Source: an uncultured Eubacterium sp. (GTDB taxonomy: Bacteria > Bacillota_A > Clostridia > Lachnospirales > Lachnospiraceae). From it: a stretch of 47,653 nucleotides of DNA. How positions within the stretch are numbered: position 1 is the first letter of the stretch; each line of letters begins with the position of its first letter. Positions 32,901 to 41,145 of the stretch are shown piece by piece. Location of the stretch: the NCBI GenBank assembly GCA_948468465.1, contig CAOKJJ010000011.1, positions 1 to 47,653 of the forward strand, written 5' to 3'. The notes beneath the pieces were generated by a model. It saw only the letters and a list, made by a program, of their open reading frames with translations, did not search any database and was not told the DNA's origin. The translations under genes and the position numbers were made by a program.

Positions 32901-33678
32901 AATCTGTGATATCGAAGATTATCTGTATGGCCAGGCAACGAATGTCAATGAAGCAGGAAATGTCACCGTTATGGTTGGCAACCGTACCTATACAGGTGAG
33001 ATCGCGCAGGATGGCACTTTTGCGGTGCAGACAAACGGCATTGCTTCCGGAGAATCGGTTCAGGTAACCGCCAGCGATACAAAGGACGGAACTGTCAGAA
33101 CAAGCGCGCCGGCAGCTACAACGGTACAGCCATTTGAAAATTATGTAACAATGGCGGATACGAGAGTGCAGACAGTATATAACAACAGCACGGAAATAAA
33201 AGGCGACACGCTTCCTTATTACAGTGTTTCTGTAGTAGTGCGGGGAAGAAGCACAAAGGTGACACTGGACAGCCTGGGACAGTTCAGCTGTCCGCTGACA
33301 GAATCACTGCAGGCAGGTGAAAAAGTCTATATCGTAGCAAGACATGAAGGAAAGATTGCAGAAGTTACAGAGCAGACAGTCACCGAATATGTACCGACCG
33401 TCATTACGCCGGAGACACCGTCAGTGCTTACGAGTGAAATTACGATCTATACACAGCAGCTGGATGTACTCGCAAAAGAACTGGGAACCGTTATTGTGAA
33501 TATTGATGGTGTGGACTATACCATACAGGCGGGCGTATATAATCAGGCATATAATGGTTATATTTATTCCCTGCAGCTTCCGCAGACATTTACAGAACAG
33601 ACGATTACGGTACGCTTTGTCAACGCGTCCGGCGTATCCAGCGGTTCTGTTACCGTCATGAGGACAACGAATGTATAA
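29986..33678 (+). CDS. Large secreted 5'-nucleotidase / cyclic phosphodiesterase with Ig-like repeats
   Basis: A 1230-aa exported metallophosphoesterase. The signal peptide spans about 1-33 (hydrophobic LSLLLIFALVFMSC, cut near AQA-AK). The calcineurin-like domain (about 48-340) has TTDMHG (D56, H58), DTGDS, GNHDFDYG (140-147), IAHSSFG and AGHGH metal ligands. A 5_nucleotid_C domain spans about 370-640. Residues 680-1230 form several beta-sandwich, bacterial Ig-like modules. No LPXTG or SLH motif is seen, so attachment may rely on the tail. UshA/CpdB-like enzymes cleave nucleotides or 2',3'-cyclic NMP outside the cell. Placement within a CDP-donor wall cluster suggests salvage of phosphate or remodelling of phosphodiester polymer. 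GGAG precedes the ATG, and the gene overlaps the next by 8 bp. Confidence 0.9.
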   Translation: MSKSGIKKPGRFLSLLLIFALVFMSCPHMNAQAAKKQPAKQPQPHTAQFRIISTTDMHGQVSTTRYDTASEKPGSLAQAYTLIKEARQEAGTRNTMTVDTGDSVYGYAADYILENSGQDAVQPIYKAMALVNYDAVCLGNHDFDYGYSYIDRQLELSGLKKKCVVSNILRADTGETAWNETMMISKQLKTSKNKSVNLEVGIVGITIPSMSSYSNCKEDLLALPIVSTVEKQAAYLKAQGADIVVVIAHSSFGNANPDPESDNAVYALTKLANVDAIAAGHGHKNYPSADSASASYYRLPNVDEETGLMNGKPVTMIKDHGAGIGVIDLSLEIDDDGQIKVTDSAAGLRMVTNDTPSSAVILESQAPEINAVNQSLEEVIATFGNNEQINSYFALLEDNYAIQLANEAKIQYGLSYTGGAGKNEYADCPVVATTKYTLSGSQSAEDNISLNGRITMKDILNMQQDNHNNNIIYWITGGQLRELLEWSASIYATSTSTITSDQALQRLLEERGASSIAASDWLNDWSSFAVFDGIEYTIDATRPARYTKAGDQRDAYAHRIVSLTYNGQPIADDQRLILVSHTVPGNTDATGTISTQKVLGKSDLAYVHLVNYIKEQQELGNLTVETDHNWEVLFDTNRAYVVRSSVLSQQDAAMKQWFQGLLSTDEKFAYYLAQFIQSGEMTQTDTTKPLLIVSSTFTEETDQPIEVKVQANDRSGVAQIKWTAGKEAADSAVWAQAENTTRGCFTAEKNGDYSVMAEDIYGNRTVKYIQISNIDPNLVQAPTINKISNKVSAITGTAKFGTTVHIDANGTTYEVQTLEDGTYTCTIDRLPAGSTVTAYCTDETGKHSKTVSTTVFKNGPDAPVVDGVANNSERVSGYFTGSSSAVVAIAGSNVYLSAEDRALYEKSELYSKSRIVYTVPCTLTRNNFEMMLPIQNAGESVKFVTLDKAGRRSATVSLEVADAAPNVPVIQEICDIEDYLYGQATNVNEAGNVTVMVGNRTYTGEIAQDGTFAVQTNGIASGESVQVTASDTKDGTVRTSAPAATTVQPFENYVTMADTRVQTVYNNSTEIKGDTLPYYSVSVVVRGRSTKVTLDSLGQFSCPLTESLQAGEKVYIVARHEGKIAEVTEQTVTEYVPTVITPETPSVLTSEITIYTQQLDVLAKELGTVIVNIDGVDYTIQAGVYNQAYNGYIYSLQLPQTFTEQTITVRFVNASGVSSGSVTVMRTTNV

Positions 33679-35608
33679 AAGACCTTATCGAAAAGTCATT
33701 TATCGGAAAAAAGTAAAAATACTGCTCATCCAGATTGTCAACCGCAATCTAGGTGATCAGGTGATTGCAGATAATGCAGCATATCTGGTCAGACAGGCAT
33801 TGCCGTGTCTGACCAGACGGCATTATGTGCTGCAGCATTATGATATTCAAAGTGAAGATTATGAGCTGTTAAAAACAGCGGATCTGATCATTTTTGCCGG
33901 CGGCGGCCTGATTAAATACCGCCAGGAAGAGTTTCACGCGCATGTGCCGTGTATTTTGGAGTGTGCCGCGCAAAATGAGATTCCTGTATATTTTAACTGT
34001 GTCGGTGTGGAAGGGTACGACGCTTTCGATGCGCGGTGCCTGCGCCTTGCTGAAATGTTAAATGCAGATTGTGTAAAGACGATTACGGTTCGTGATGATC
34101 TGGAAACACTGCGCAGGGATTATCTTAAGACAGACCGCATAGCTGCTGTATCCGCCATAGACCCGGCAGTATTTACGCCGCAGGTATACGGCATCAGCAA
34201 ATGTACACAGTCAAAAACGATCGGGCTTGGCATCGTGCGTTATCGTATTTTTGAAGACTATGGAATCCCGCAGATTACGAAAGAATTTCAGCTGGAAATG
34301 TGGAAAGGGATTGCAAAAGAGCTGGAAGCGCGTGGATATGAGTGGCAGTTTTATGTAAACGGACTGCGTTCTGATTATGATTTTGCGCTGGAGCTTTTAC
34401 AATATATGGGAAAGCAAGCCGAGGTTTCCAAGCTGCTTGCGCCTAGGCCGGCGGAAAGCAGTGAGCTTGTCGCGCTGACCGCGTCTTATGCGGGAGTGAT
34501 CGCCTGCAGGATGCACGCAAATATTATCGCCTATGCACTTGGCATTGCGAGCGTGGGCCTTGTATGGAACGATAAGATGGTGTTCTGGGGAGAGCGCATT
34601 GGCTGCCCGGAACGCTTTTTAACAAGTGAACAGTTCGAGCCAAAGCGGATTGTACAATGTCTGGAAGAGAGCATGGCCGCCGGTGTCAGACCGTGTCCGC
34701 AGGCACTGAAAAAAAATGTGCAAAAACCGCTGCGGCAGTTTGTACACCGGTACGGTGCGTCTGCATGGAAGAAAAACCGTGCGGTGCATGTAAAAAAACC
34801 AATGAACTGGGCAGATCGTCTGGTAGCCGCCGCATTAGGCGGAATCGGCATGCGCTATTCCAATATGAATACGCCAGACGGACTAAAGCTTGCCGAGGAA
34901 AACGGGTTCCGCCTGTTTGAAGCAGACCTGCGGCTGACAAAAGACAGCAGACTGGTCTGCGTCAACGGATGGTCGAAAGGCTCTTATGAAAAGCTCGGCG
35001 CAGATCCGCAGCAATATCCGCAGGGCATGGATTATGCGGAATTTTCAGCATGTAAAATGTATGGCCGTTACGAGACGATGGATGCAGAGCATTTGATGCA
35101 GCGGATGTGCGGCAAAGAGGGAGACTGGAAGCTGATTTTAGATATCGGCAAGCCAAAAAAAGATGTTCTGCCAGACCTGATCCGCCAGCTTTCTCAGATT
35201 TGCGTGCAGCACGCGCACGATACTGACTTAAAAGAACATCTGCTGCTGCGCCTGCAGAGCAAATACGATGTCGAAGCCGTACAGCAGGCAGGTTTGCCGA
35301 TGCAGATCATGTATTATATACCGCCCAGGCAAGTACGCGAAGAGAAAAAAATCACGCTGGACTCCATAGGAAAGTATTGCAAAAAACAGGGAATCGCATG
35401 GGTGTCAATGCCGAAGGAAGCGCTGGACGAAGAAGTGACGGCATATTTGCATAAACAGAAATTAAAGTCATGTTTATTTTCTTATAACCGCTATACAGAT
35501 GTTCTGCAGGCAGTCCAAATGGGCGTGGACTGGATTGCGACATCTTATTTGAGCGTAATGCAGCTGCAGGACTGGTATGAGCCAGGATATACAATTGTGA
35601 TTAGATAA
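33671..35608 (+). CDS. Pyruvyltransferase-family domain fused to a degenerate GDPD-like domain
   Basis: A 645-aa two-domain protein. Residues 15-350 match the polysaccharide pyruvyltransferase family: VNRNLGDQVIADNAAYLVRQ, ADLIIFAGGGLIKYRQEEF, TVRDDLETL and GVIACRMHANIIAYALGI. Residues about 385-645 look like a glycerophosphodiester phosphodiesterase barrel: NTPDGLKLAEENGFRLFEADLRLTKD retains the acidic ExD pair, and GVDWIATSYLSVMQ matches the GDPD end. The two catalytic histidines expected in HRG and xHD are absent (GMRYSN and CVNGW), so the domain is probably inactive or repurposed, for example to bind polymer. The ATG overlaps the nucleotidase gene. Both domain calls are by eye. Confidence 0.78.
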   Translation: MYKRPYRKVIYRKKVKILLIQIVNRNLGDQVIADNAAYLVRQALPCLTRRHYVLQHYDIQSEDYELLKTADLIIFAGGGLIKYRQEEFHAHVPCILECAAQNEIPVYFNCVGVEGYDAFDARCLRLAEMLNADCVKTITVRDDLETLRRDYLKTDRIAAVSAIDPAVFTPQVYGISKCTQSKTIGLGIVRYRIFEDYGIPQITKEFQLEMWKGIAKELEARGYEWQFYVNGLRSDYDFALELLQYMGKQAEVSKLLAPRPAESSELVALTASYAGVIACRMHANIIAYALGIASVGLVWNDKMVFWGERIGCPERFLTSEQFEPKRIVQCLEESMAAGVRPCPQALKKNVQKPLRQFVHRYGASAWKKNRAVHVKKPMNWADRLVAAALGGIGMRYSNMNTPDGLKLAEENGFRLFEADLRLTKDSRLVCVNGWSKGSYEKLGADPQQYPQGMDYAEFSACKMYGRYETMDAEHLMQRMCGKEGDWKLILDIGKPKKDVLPDLIRQLSQICVQHAHDTDLKEHLLLRLQSKYDVEAVQQAGLPMQIMYYIPPRQVREEKKITLDSIGKYCKKQGIAWVSMPKEALDEEVTAYLHKQKLKSCLFSYNRYTDVLQAVQMGVDWIATSYLSVMQLQDWYEPGYTIVIR

Positions 35609-35627
35609 AGAATAGGGACGTTTGCAT

Positions 35628-36773
35628 ATGAAATATAAGGCAGATATAAAAATAATGATTCGACAGTATGTAAAAATGGCGGTACAAAACCTGCTTCTGC
35701 CTGCAGTATACAGCCTGCACAAGCCAAAGCAGATTGAAAAGGGACTCGTAGTATTTGCGGATGCGCATAATAAAAAAGTACCGTCCAGCATGGCGCCGCT
35801 TGTACGGGAGGTGAAGCGGCGCGGGCATCATAAAGTGGTGGAAATATATGATGATTATCAGCAGACTTCATTTTTACGACTTCTGCGCCGGATGCTGTAC
35901 TTTATGAAATATTATGCGAGAGCAGAGTATGTGGTGATCTGCGATAATTTTCTGCCGGTTGCCTCGTGCAGAAAACGAGGAGAGACGACGGTCATTCAGC
36001 TATGGCATGGTTGCGGGGCATTTAAAAAATTTGGCTATGATACGGAGGGGGATATTCCCGCGGTTTATAAAGGGAATGTTTTTCGTAATTATGATATTGT
36101 AACGGTGAGCGCGCCAGAATGTGCGCCTCATTTCCAGAGTGCCATGCGCCTGCCGAAAAAGGTATTTTTGCCGTTTGGTGTCTGCCGTACAGACAAATAT
36201 TTTAAATCAGCTTATAATAAATATTGCAGGGAGTTGTTTGAGCAGACGCATAAAGAAGCAAAGGGAAAAAAAGTTGTACTCTGGGCGCCGACGTTTCGCG
36301 GATATCCATCCGATCCGAAACTGGAGCAGTATGAAGATGTGATGCAGATGTGCAGAGAGCTTCCAGACGATATTTTTGTCATTATTAAAGTGCATCCTCA
36401 TTTGACGAAAAAGTATCCGTATGACAACAGCCGCCTGACGACAGACCAACTGCTTCCGGTAACGGATCTGCTTATTACGGATTATTCTTCGATTATATTT
36501 GAATATAGCATTTATAAAAAACCGATGTTATTTTATGCTCCGGATATGGAAGAATACGGGGTAGAACGTGGATTTTATCTGGATTATAACAAGCTGCCCG
36601 GCAAGATCGTGACAGAAAAAGAGTGTCTGGCAAAGGAAGCTGTGCGTGCATTGGAAGGATCAGGAGAGCAAGCCGCGCAGGCAGAAGCTTTTTATCATAC
36701 GTATATGTCAGGCTGCGATGGAAAGGTTACGAAACGTCTGGCTGATCTGATGGAAACCGCGGATGAATCGTAA
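35628..36773 (+). CDS. CDP-glycerol glycerophosphotransferase family, TagB-like
   Basis: A 381-aa Glyphos_transf enzyme lacking the long N-terminal extension of the 24946 product, so closer in size to TagB/TarB primases or short TarK/TarL forms. Motifs in order are VIQLWHGCGAFKKFGY, LPFGVCRTDKYF, LWAPTFRGYPSD, IIKVHPHLT and LLITDYSSIIFEYSIYKKPMLFY. The first 30 residues are basic and amphipathic, fitting peripheral membrane binding. It should transfer glycerol-phosphate or ribitol-phosphate to a lipid-linked acceptor. ATG 35628 is chosen, with AGGG about 10 bp upstream; a TTG two codons earlier is less likely. Confidence 0.9.
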   Translation: MKYKADIKIMIRQYVKMAVQNLLLPAVYSLHKPKQIEKGLVVFADAHNKKVPSSMAPLVREVKRRGHHKVVEIYDDYQQTSFLRLLRRMLYFMKYYARAEYVVICDNFLPVASCRKRGETTVIQLWHGCGAFKKFGYDTEGDIPAVYKGNVFRNYDIVTVSAPECAPHFQSAMRLPKKVFLPFGVCRTDKYFKSAYNKYCRELFEQTHKEAKGKKVVLWAPTFRGYPSDPKLEQYEDVMQMCRELPDDIFVIIKVHPHLTKKYPYDNSRLTTDQLLPVTDLLITDYSSIIFEYSIYKKPMLFYAPDMEEYGVERGFYLDYNKLPGKIVTEKECLAKEAVRALEGSGEQAAQAEAFYHTYMSGCDGKVTKRLADLMETADES

Positions 36774-36790
36774 AAGTACCAATAAGCAGT

Positions 36791-36933
36791 CAGATGGAAT
36801 ATAAAATGTGAGAAAAAGCAGAAAAAAGTAATACGAATAAACAGATGACAGATGGAATATAAAATGTGAGAAAAAGCAGAAAAAAGTAATGCGATTAAAC
36901 AGATGACAGATGGAATATAAAATGTGAGAAAAA
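36791..36933. repeat. 58-bp tandem repeat, about 2.5 copies
   Basis: A 58-bp unit starting CAGATGGAATATAAAATGTG repeats at 36791, 36849 and 36907 (the last partial). The full copies differ at only a few bases. It fills the gap before the TarI gene and ends 18 bp before its ATG. The unit is A-rich and not a multiple of three. Copy number could vary by slippage and alter spacing or expression of tarIJL. Confidence 0.9.
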
Positions 36934-36950
36934 AGTTTAGGAAGAAAAGT

Positions 36951-37664
36951 ATGGAAGATAAAAAAAATGTTTATGGGGTTGTGCTTGCCGGCGGTGTCGG
37001 TGCGCGCATGGGAAATGTCGAAAAGCCAAAGCAGTTTATGGAAGTGGCCGGAAAACCGATTCTTGTTTTGGTGCTTGAAAAGTTTGCCGTGCATCCAGGC
37101 TTCGACAAAGTGCTGGTATTGTCTCCAAAGCAATGGATGCGGTATACACAGGATCTGATTCAAAAATATATTCCGCAAAAAGATCGTGTCGTTGTTTTAG
37201 AAGGCGGCGATACGAGAAATGAAACGATCATGAATTCGATTTGTTATTTGGAGCAGCAGCAGCTGTTAGATGAAGATACAGTGATTGTGACGCACGATTC
37301 GGTGCGGCCGTTTGTCACACACAGGATTTTGGAAGAAAATATTCAGGCGGCAAAAGAGTTTGGGGCGTGTGATACGGTCATTCCAGCTACGGATACGATC
37401 GTACAGAGCGTATCGCATGAGATTATTTCTGACATTCCAGACCGTTCGATCATGTATCAGGGACAGACGCCGCAGTCTTTTAAGGCAAAAAAGCTGAAGC
37501 GGGTCTATGAGTCGTTAACTGGGCAGGAAAAAGAGATTTTGACAGATGCTTGTAAAATATTCGTAATCAAAGGAGAAGCTGTGCGCCTGGTACAGGGCGA
37601 GGTGTCTAACATTAAGATTACGTATCCATATGACCTGAAAGTAGCTGAGTCTTTGATTGTTTAA
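36951..37664 (+). CDS. tarI: Ribitol-5-phosphate cytidylyltransferase (TarI)
   Basis: A 237-aa CDP-ribitol synthase. VVLAGGVGARMGNVEKPKQFMEV is the CTP loop, EGGDTRNETIMNSI and THDSVRPFVTHRI are typical, and TPQSFKAKKL and GEVSNIKITYPYDLKVAE complete the fold. TarI joins CTP and D-ribitol-5-phosphate, made by TarJ from ribulose-5-phosphate. The adjacent gene is unmistakable tarJ, which makes TarI more likely than IspD. AGGAAG lies before ATG 36951; a longer frame starting within the tandem repeat at 36924 is rejected. The gap to tarJ is 40 bp. Confidence 0.9.
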   Translation: MEDKKNVYGVVLAGGVGARMGNVEKPKQFMEVAGKPILVLVLEKFAVHPGFDKVLVLSPKQWMRYTQDLIQKYIPQKDRVVVLEGGDTRNETIMNSICYLEQQQLLDEDTVIVTHDSVRPFVTHRILEENIQAAKEFGACDTVIPATDTIVQSVSHEIISDIPDRSIMYQGQTPQSFKAKKLKRVYESLTGQEKEILTDACKIFVIKGEAVRLVQGEVSNIKITYPYDLKVAESLIV

Positions 37665-37704
37665 ATGGATTTTGCTGATTCGGATAATAAGGAGAAAATG
37701 TATT

Positions 37705-38730
37705 ATGTTAAATACAGTTTATCAGTTAAAGCGTCCCAGACAGTTTGAAGCGGTGTTTAAAGAAATACAGCTGGACGATGGCCACATTCTTGTCCGGCCT
37801 ACGCATTTGTCGATCTGCAATGCGGATCAAAGATATTACCAGGGGACGCGGCCGGATGAAATTCTACGGATAAAATTGCCGATGGCGCTGATTCATGAAG
37901 CAATCGGGATCGTTATATACGATCCGTCCAGCCAGTTTCAAATGGGAGAGCAGGTCGTCATGATTCCGAATCTGCCGACAGAAGAAGATGCGGTCATTGC
38001 AGAAAACTATTTGCGGAGCTCCGGATTCCGTGCCAGTGGAACCGACGGTTTTTTGCAGGAATATGTTCAGACAACCGCGGACCGTTTGATTCGGCTGCCG
38101 GCAGGCATCAATCCTGTCGTGGCGGCGTTTACGGAGCTTGTGAGTGTCAGTTATCATGCGCTGCAGCGTTTTTTGTATACAGCGCATATGAGAAGGGAAG
38201 AGATCGCGGTATGGGGAGATGGAAATCTTGGATATATTACCGCGCTGCTGATGCATGATCTGATTCCTGAGACGAAGCTGTATGTAGTCGGCGTGCATGA
38301 AGAAAAGCTGAGTTATTTTACCTTTGCAGACGAGATCATGCTTGCGGCACAATTAAAAGACGATTTTACTTTTGATCATGCTTTGGAATGTGTAGGCGGT
38401 CAGGCGGCACAGTCCGCAATCAACCAGATGATCGCGCATATCCGGCCGGAAGGGACGATCGGGCTGCTGGGCGTATCCGAAGACGCGGTGCCGCTGGATA
38501 CCCGCATGATCTTGGAAAAAGGATTGCGCCTTGTCGGGAGCAGCCGCAGCGGGCGTGCGGATTTTGAAGGACTGATGGAGTTATATCGTATGCATCCGCA
38601 CATTCTTTCTTATCTGGAAAATATTGTGGGGGAGCAGTTTGTCGTCAGAGACATCAAAGATATCCGCAATGCGTTTGAAGCGGATATTCATAAATTAATG
38701 GGAAAGACGGTTATGATTTGGGATGAATAA
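37705..38730 (+). CDS. tarJ: Ribulose-5-phosphate reductase (TarJ)
   Basis: A 341-aa medium-chain dehydrogenase reducing D-ribulose-5-phosphate to D-ribitol-5-phosphate with NADPH. It follows Staphylococcus TarJ closely: VYQLKRPRQFE, THLSICNADQRYYQG, KLPMALIHEAIG, MIPNLPTEEDAVIAENYL, VWGDGNLGYITALL (Rossmann loop), DHALECVGG, SAINQM, GTIGLLGVSED and RLVGSSRSGRADF. Length is normal. GGAG lies about 10 bp before ATG 37705. Together with TarI it provides CDP-ribitol, so at least part of the wall polymer should contain ribitol phosphate. The next gene starts within its last codons. Confidence 0.95.
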   Translation: MLNTVYQLKRPRQFEAVFKEIQLDDGHILVRPTHLSICNADQRYYQGTRPDEILRIKLPMALIHEAIGIVIYDPSSQFQMGEQVVMIPNLPTEEDAVIAENYLRSSGFRASGTDGFLQEYVQTTADRLIRLPAGINPVVAAFTELVSVSYHALQRFLYTAHMRREEIAVWGDGNLGYITALLMHDLIPETKLYVVGVHEEKLSYFTFADEIMLAAQLKDDFTFDHALECVGGQAAQSAINQMIAHIRPEGTIGLLGVSEDAVPLDTRMILEKGLRLVGSSRSGRADFEGLMELYRMHPHILSYLENIVGEQFVVRDIKDIRNAFEADIHKLMGKTVMIWDE

Positions 38731-39913
38731 ATTAAAACAGTTAAAAAGCGGGATTGCCGATTTTATCAAATGGATTACCTTTCGCATCTGGTTTCGGGGC
38801 ATATACTGCCTGTACGCAAAAAGGCCGGTGCGAAAAGATAAGGTATTATTTGTGGAGGTAAGGGATACAGAAGTGTCCGACAGCTTTCGATTGTTATATC
38901 GAAAGTTAAAAAAAGAGAAAAAATACTGTATTCATACGCATTATCTGCGCAGCGGATTTTGCGGTAGGATAGAATATTTAAGGCGCGCTACGGCAATGCT
39001 CATAGATCTGGCAGATGCAGGCTATGTGTTTTTAAATGAAGGATGCAACGTCATCGGAAGCATTCCCATGCGCAAAGAGACGGTGCTGACACAGACGTGG
39101 CATGCATGCGGAGCGTTTAAAAAGTTTGGATTCAGCACGGCGGAGCTGAAATATGGAGAAACAGAAAAAGAGCTGAAAAAGTATCCATATTACGGCAATA
39201 CGACCTATGTGACGCTAAGCAGTCCTTCGATTGCGTGGGCATACGAAGAAGCCATGCTGCTTTTTGACAAAAAAGAGTGCATGCAGCCGACAGGAGTCAG
39301 CCGCACCGATGTGTTTTTTCAGAAAAAATTTCGAAATCATGCGAAAGCGCATTTTTATGAATGCGTGCCTTTTGCGGAATCTAAAAAAGTTATTTTATAT
39401 GCGCCTACGTTCCGCGGACATGCGTCCGAAGCCGTTTCGCCGGACGGCTTAGACATCCGAAAGATCAAACAGGCGCTCGGAGCAGAGTATGTGCTGGTGG
39501 TCAAGCATCATCCATTTGTCAAGCATCCCCCGGTCATACCGTCCGACTGCGTGGATTTTGCAAAAGATGTGACGGATGAAATGCCGATTGACGAGCTGCT
39601 TTGTGTGAGTGATGTTTGCATTTCGGATTATTCATCGCTTGTATTTGAGTATTCTTTGTTTGAACGGCCGATGCTCTTTTATGCCTATGACCTGGAAGAA
39701 TATTTTGACTGGCGCGGCTTTTATTATCCATATCACGAGCTGGCGCCGGGGCCGGTCGTGCGCACAAATGAAGAGATCATCGCTTATATTCAGGATGTGG
39801 AGCATCAGTTTGACCGTGCACGCGTCAGCAGGTTTCGGGAACAGTTTATGTCAGCGTGCGACGGACATGCGACAGAGAGGATTTTGCGGCTTGTATTTGG
39901 TGAACGGAGGTAG
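38723..39913 (+). CDS. Ribitol/glycerol phosphotransferase (TarK/TarL-like)
   Basis: A 396-aa Glyphos_transf enzyme directly coupled to tarJ (8-bp overlap), hence probably the ribitol-phosphate primase or polymerase. Motifs are LTQTWHACGAFKKFGF, QPTGVSRTDVFF, LYAPTFRGHAS, LVVKHHPFV, VCISDYSSLVFEYSLFERPMLFY and a closing FMSACDGHATERIL. The N-terminal 60 residues are basic with a short hydrophobic amphipathic stretch, as in membrane-associated family members. It shares the tail motif CDGxxTxR with the 35628 product. The downstream RloAB pair starts only 5 bp after its stop. I do not assign K or L. Confidence 0.88.
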   Translation: MNKLKQLKSGIADFIKWITFRIWFRGIYCLYAKRPVRKDKVLFVEVRDTEVSDSFRLLYRKLKKEKKYCIHTHYLRSGFCGRIEYLRRATAMLIDLADAGYVFLNEGCNVIGSIPMRKETVLTQTWHACGAFKKFGFSTAELKYGETEKELKKYPYYGNTTYVTLSSPSIAWAYEEAMLLFDKKECMQPTGVSRTDVFFQKKFRNHAKAHFYECVPFAESKKVILYAPTFRGHASEAVSPDGLDIRKIKQALGAEYVLVVKHHPFVKHPPVIPSDCVDFAKDVTDEMPIDELLCVSDVCISDYSSLVFEYSLFERPMLFYAYDLEEYFDWRGFYYPYHELAPGPVVRTNEEIIAYIQDVEHQFDRARVSRFREQFMSACDGHATERILRLVFGERR

Positions 39914-39918
39914 CAGCT

Positions 39919-41145
39919 ATGTTGTGTCAGTTTACAGTTAAAAATTATAAAAGCATACGGGACGAGGTAACATTTGATATGCAGGCAGCTGCGATTTCGG
40001 AACATGGTAATAAAATCATTAAAGATACAGACGGCGAATTGTTTTTGCCAATTTCTGCGATTTATGGACCTAACGGGGGAGGAAAATCTAATGTTTTAGA
40101 AGCATTGCAAACATTGGATTCCAAAGTCTTAAGACCGCTCTGTGCTACTTGCGATAAGGCAGACTGTGATTATAAAGTCCGTAAATTTCGGGTAGAACCA
40201 TTTGCATTTTCTGAACAGACGAAAGATGAACCAACAGAATTTGAACTGTTTTTCAGAACGGCAAAAGCAGAATATCGTTATATTCTTCATGTGAAAGAGG
40301 ATGAAATTGTTTATGAAAGCCTCGACCGGATGAAAATGGATACCGGGAGACGCTCGGCGCTTTTCAGAAGGAATACAGAATCAACAGAATTAAAAGGAAG
40401 CTTTGGAAAATTAAAAATAAGTGAGGATCTTTCAGCAACTTTGCCATTGATTTCGTATCTTGGGATTACCTATAGGAAAAATGAGGTGGTAAGCGATGTA
40501 TTGAAGTGGTTTGAAGATGCTATTGATTTTTTGAATTATGGAAATCCCTATCAGGAACTGAGAACAGCGATAGCGCAGTCCGAAGATATAAAACATTTAG
40601 TATTAAATATGCTTAAAGAGATGGATTTGGATATCGAAGATTTTAGAATTGAAGAAAAAGATCATGACGGCATTGAGATTTTTACAAAACATACTGTGGA
40701 CGGTTATACTGCGGAAATTACATTATCGGAAGAGTCCAGTGGCACAAGAAAACTGTTCGGGTTACTTTCGTTTATCGCGAAAAGTCTGATTTATGGAACT
40801 ACGCTGATCATAGATGAACTGGACGCAAAGATTCATCCTGTGTTACTGCAATATGTGATTAAGCTGTTTACAGATATGAGCATAAACAAAAAGGGCGGGC
40901 AACTGATTTTCACTTCACATGATTTGTCTACTATGAACAATGAGGTGTTTCGGAGAGATGAAATCTGGTTTGTGGCGAAGGGAAGAGGACAGAACTCAGG
41001 ATTATATTCTCTGGTTGAGTTTAAAAATGATAAGGAAGAATCTGTTCGTAAGGACGTAAAATATGATAAACAGTATTTGGAAGGTAGATATGGTGCAGAT
41101 CCTTATTTGAAGAAGATTATAGATTGGAGTGACGTAGGTGCCTAA
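39919..41145 (+). CDS. AAA ATPase of an RloAB-type defence pair (second copy, RloA-like)
   Basis: A 408-aa AAA_15/AAA_21 ATPase. Walker A is GPNGGGKSN (50-58, the same position as in the first copy), the signature is LSEESSGTRKLFGLL, Walker B is GTTLIIDELDAKIHP, and LIFTSHDLSTMNNEVFRRDEIWF follows. It is clearly related to the 22945 product but diverged well beyond a recent duplication, so the two pairs were probably acquired separately. ACGGAGG lies before the ATG, inside the end of the TarK/L gene, so it appears transcribed with the wall genes. Its 3' end overlaps the next gene by 8 bp. Confidence 0.87.
   Translation: MLCQFTVKNYKSIRDEVTFDMQAAAISEHGNKIIKDTDGELFLPISAIYGPNGGGKSNVLEALQTLDSKVLRPLCATCDKADCDYKVRKFRVEPFAFSEQTKDEPTEFELFFRTAKAEYRYILHVKEDEIVYESLDRMKMDTGRRSALFRRNTESTELKGSFGKLKISEDLSATLPLISYLGITYRKNEVVSDVLKWFEDAIDFLNYGNPYQELRTAIAQSEDIKHLVLNMLKEMDLDIEDFRIEEKDHDGIEIFTKHTVDGYTAEITLSEESSGTRKLFGLLSFIAKSLIYGTTLIIDELDAKIHPVLLQYVIKLFTDMSINKKGGQLIFTSHDLSTMNNEVFRRDEIWFVAKGRGQNSGLYSLVEFKNDKEESVRKDVKYDKQYLEGRYGADPYLKKIIDWSDVGA

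Noticed and set aside
36791..36933. The 58-bp repeats as a CRISPR array.
   Set aside because: Units are contiguous without unique spacers and there are fewer than three copies.
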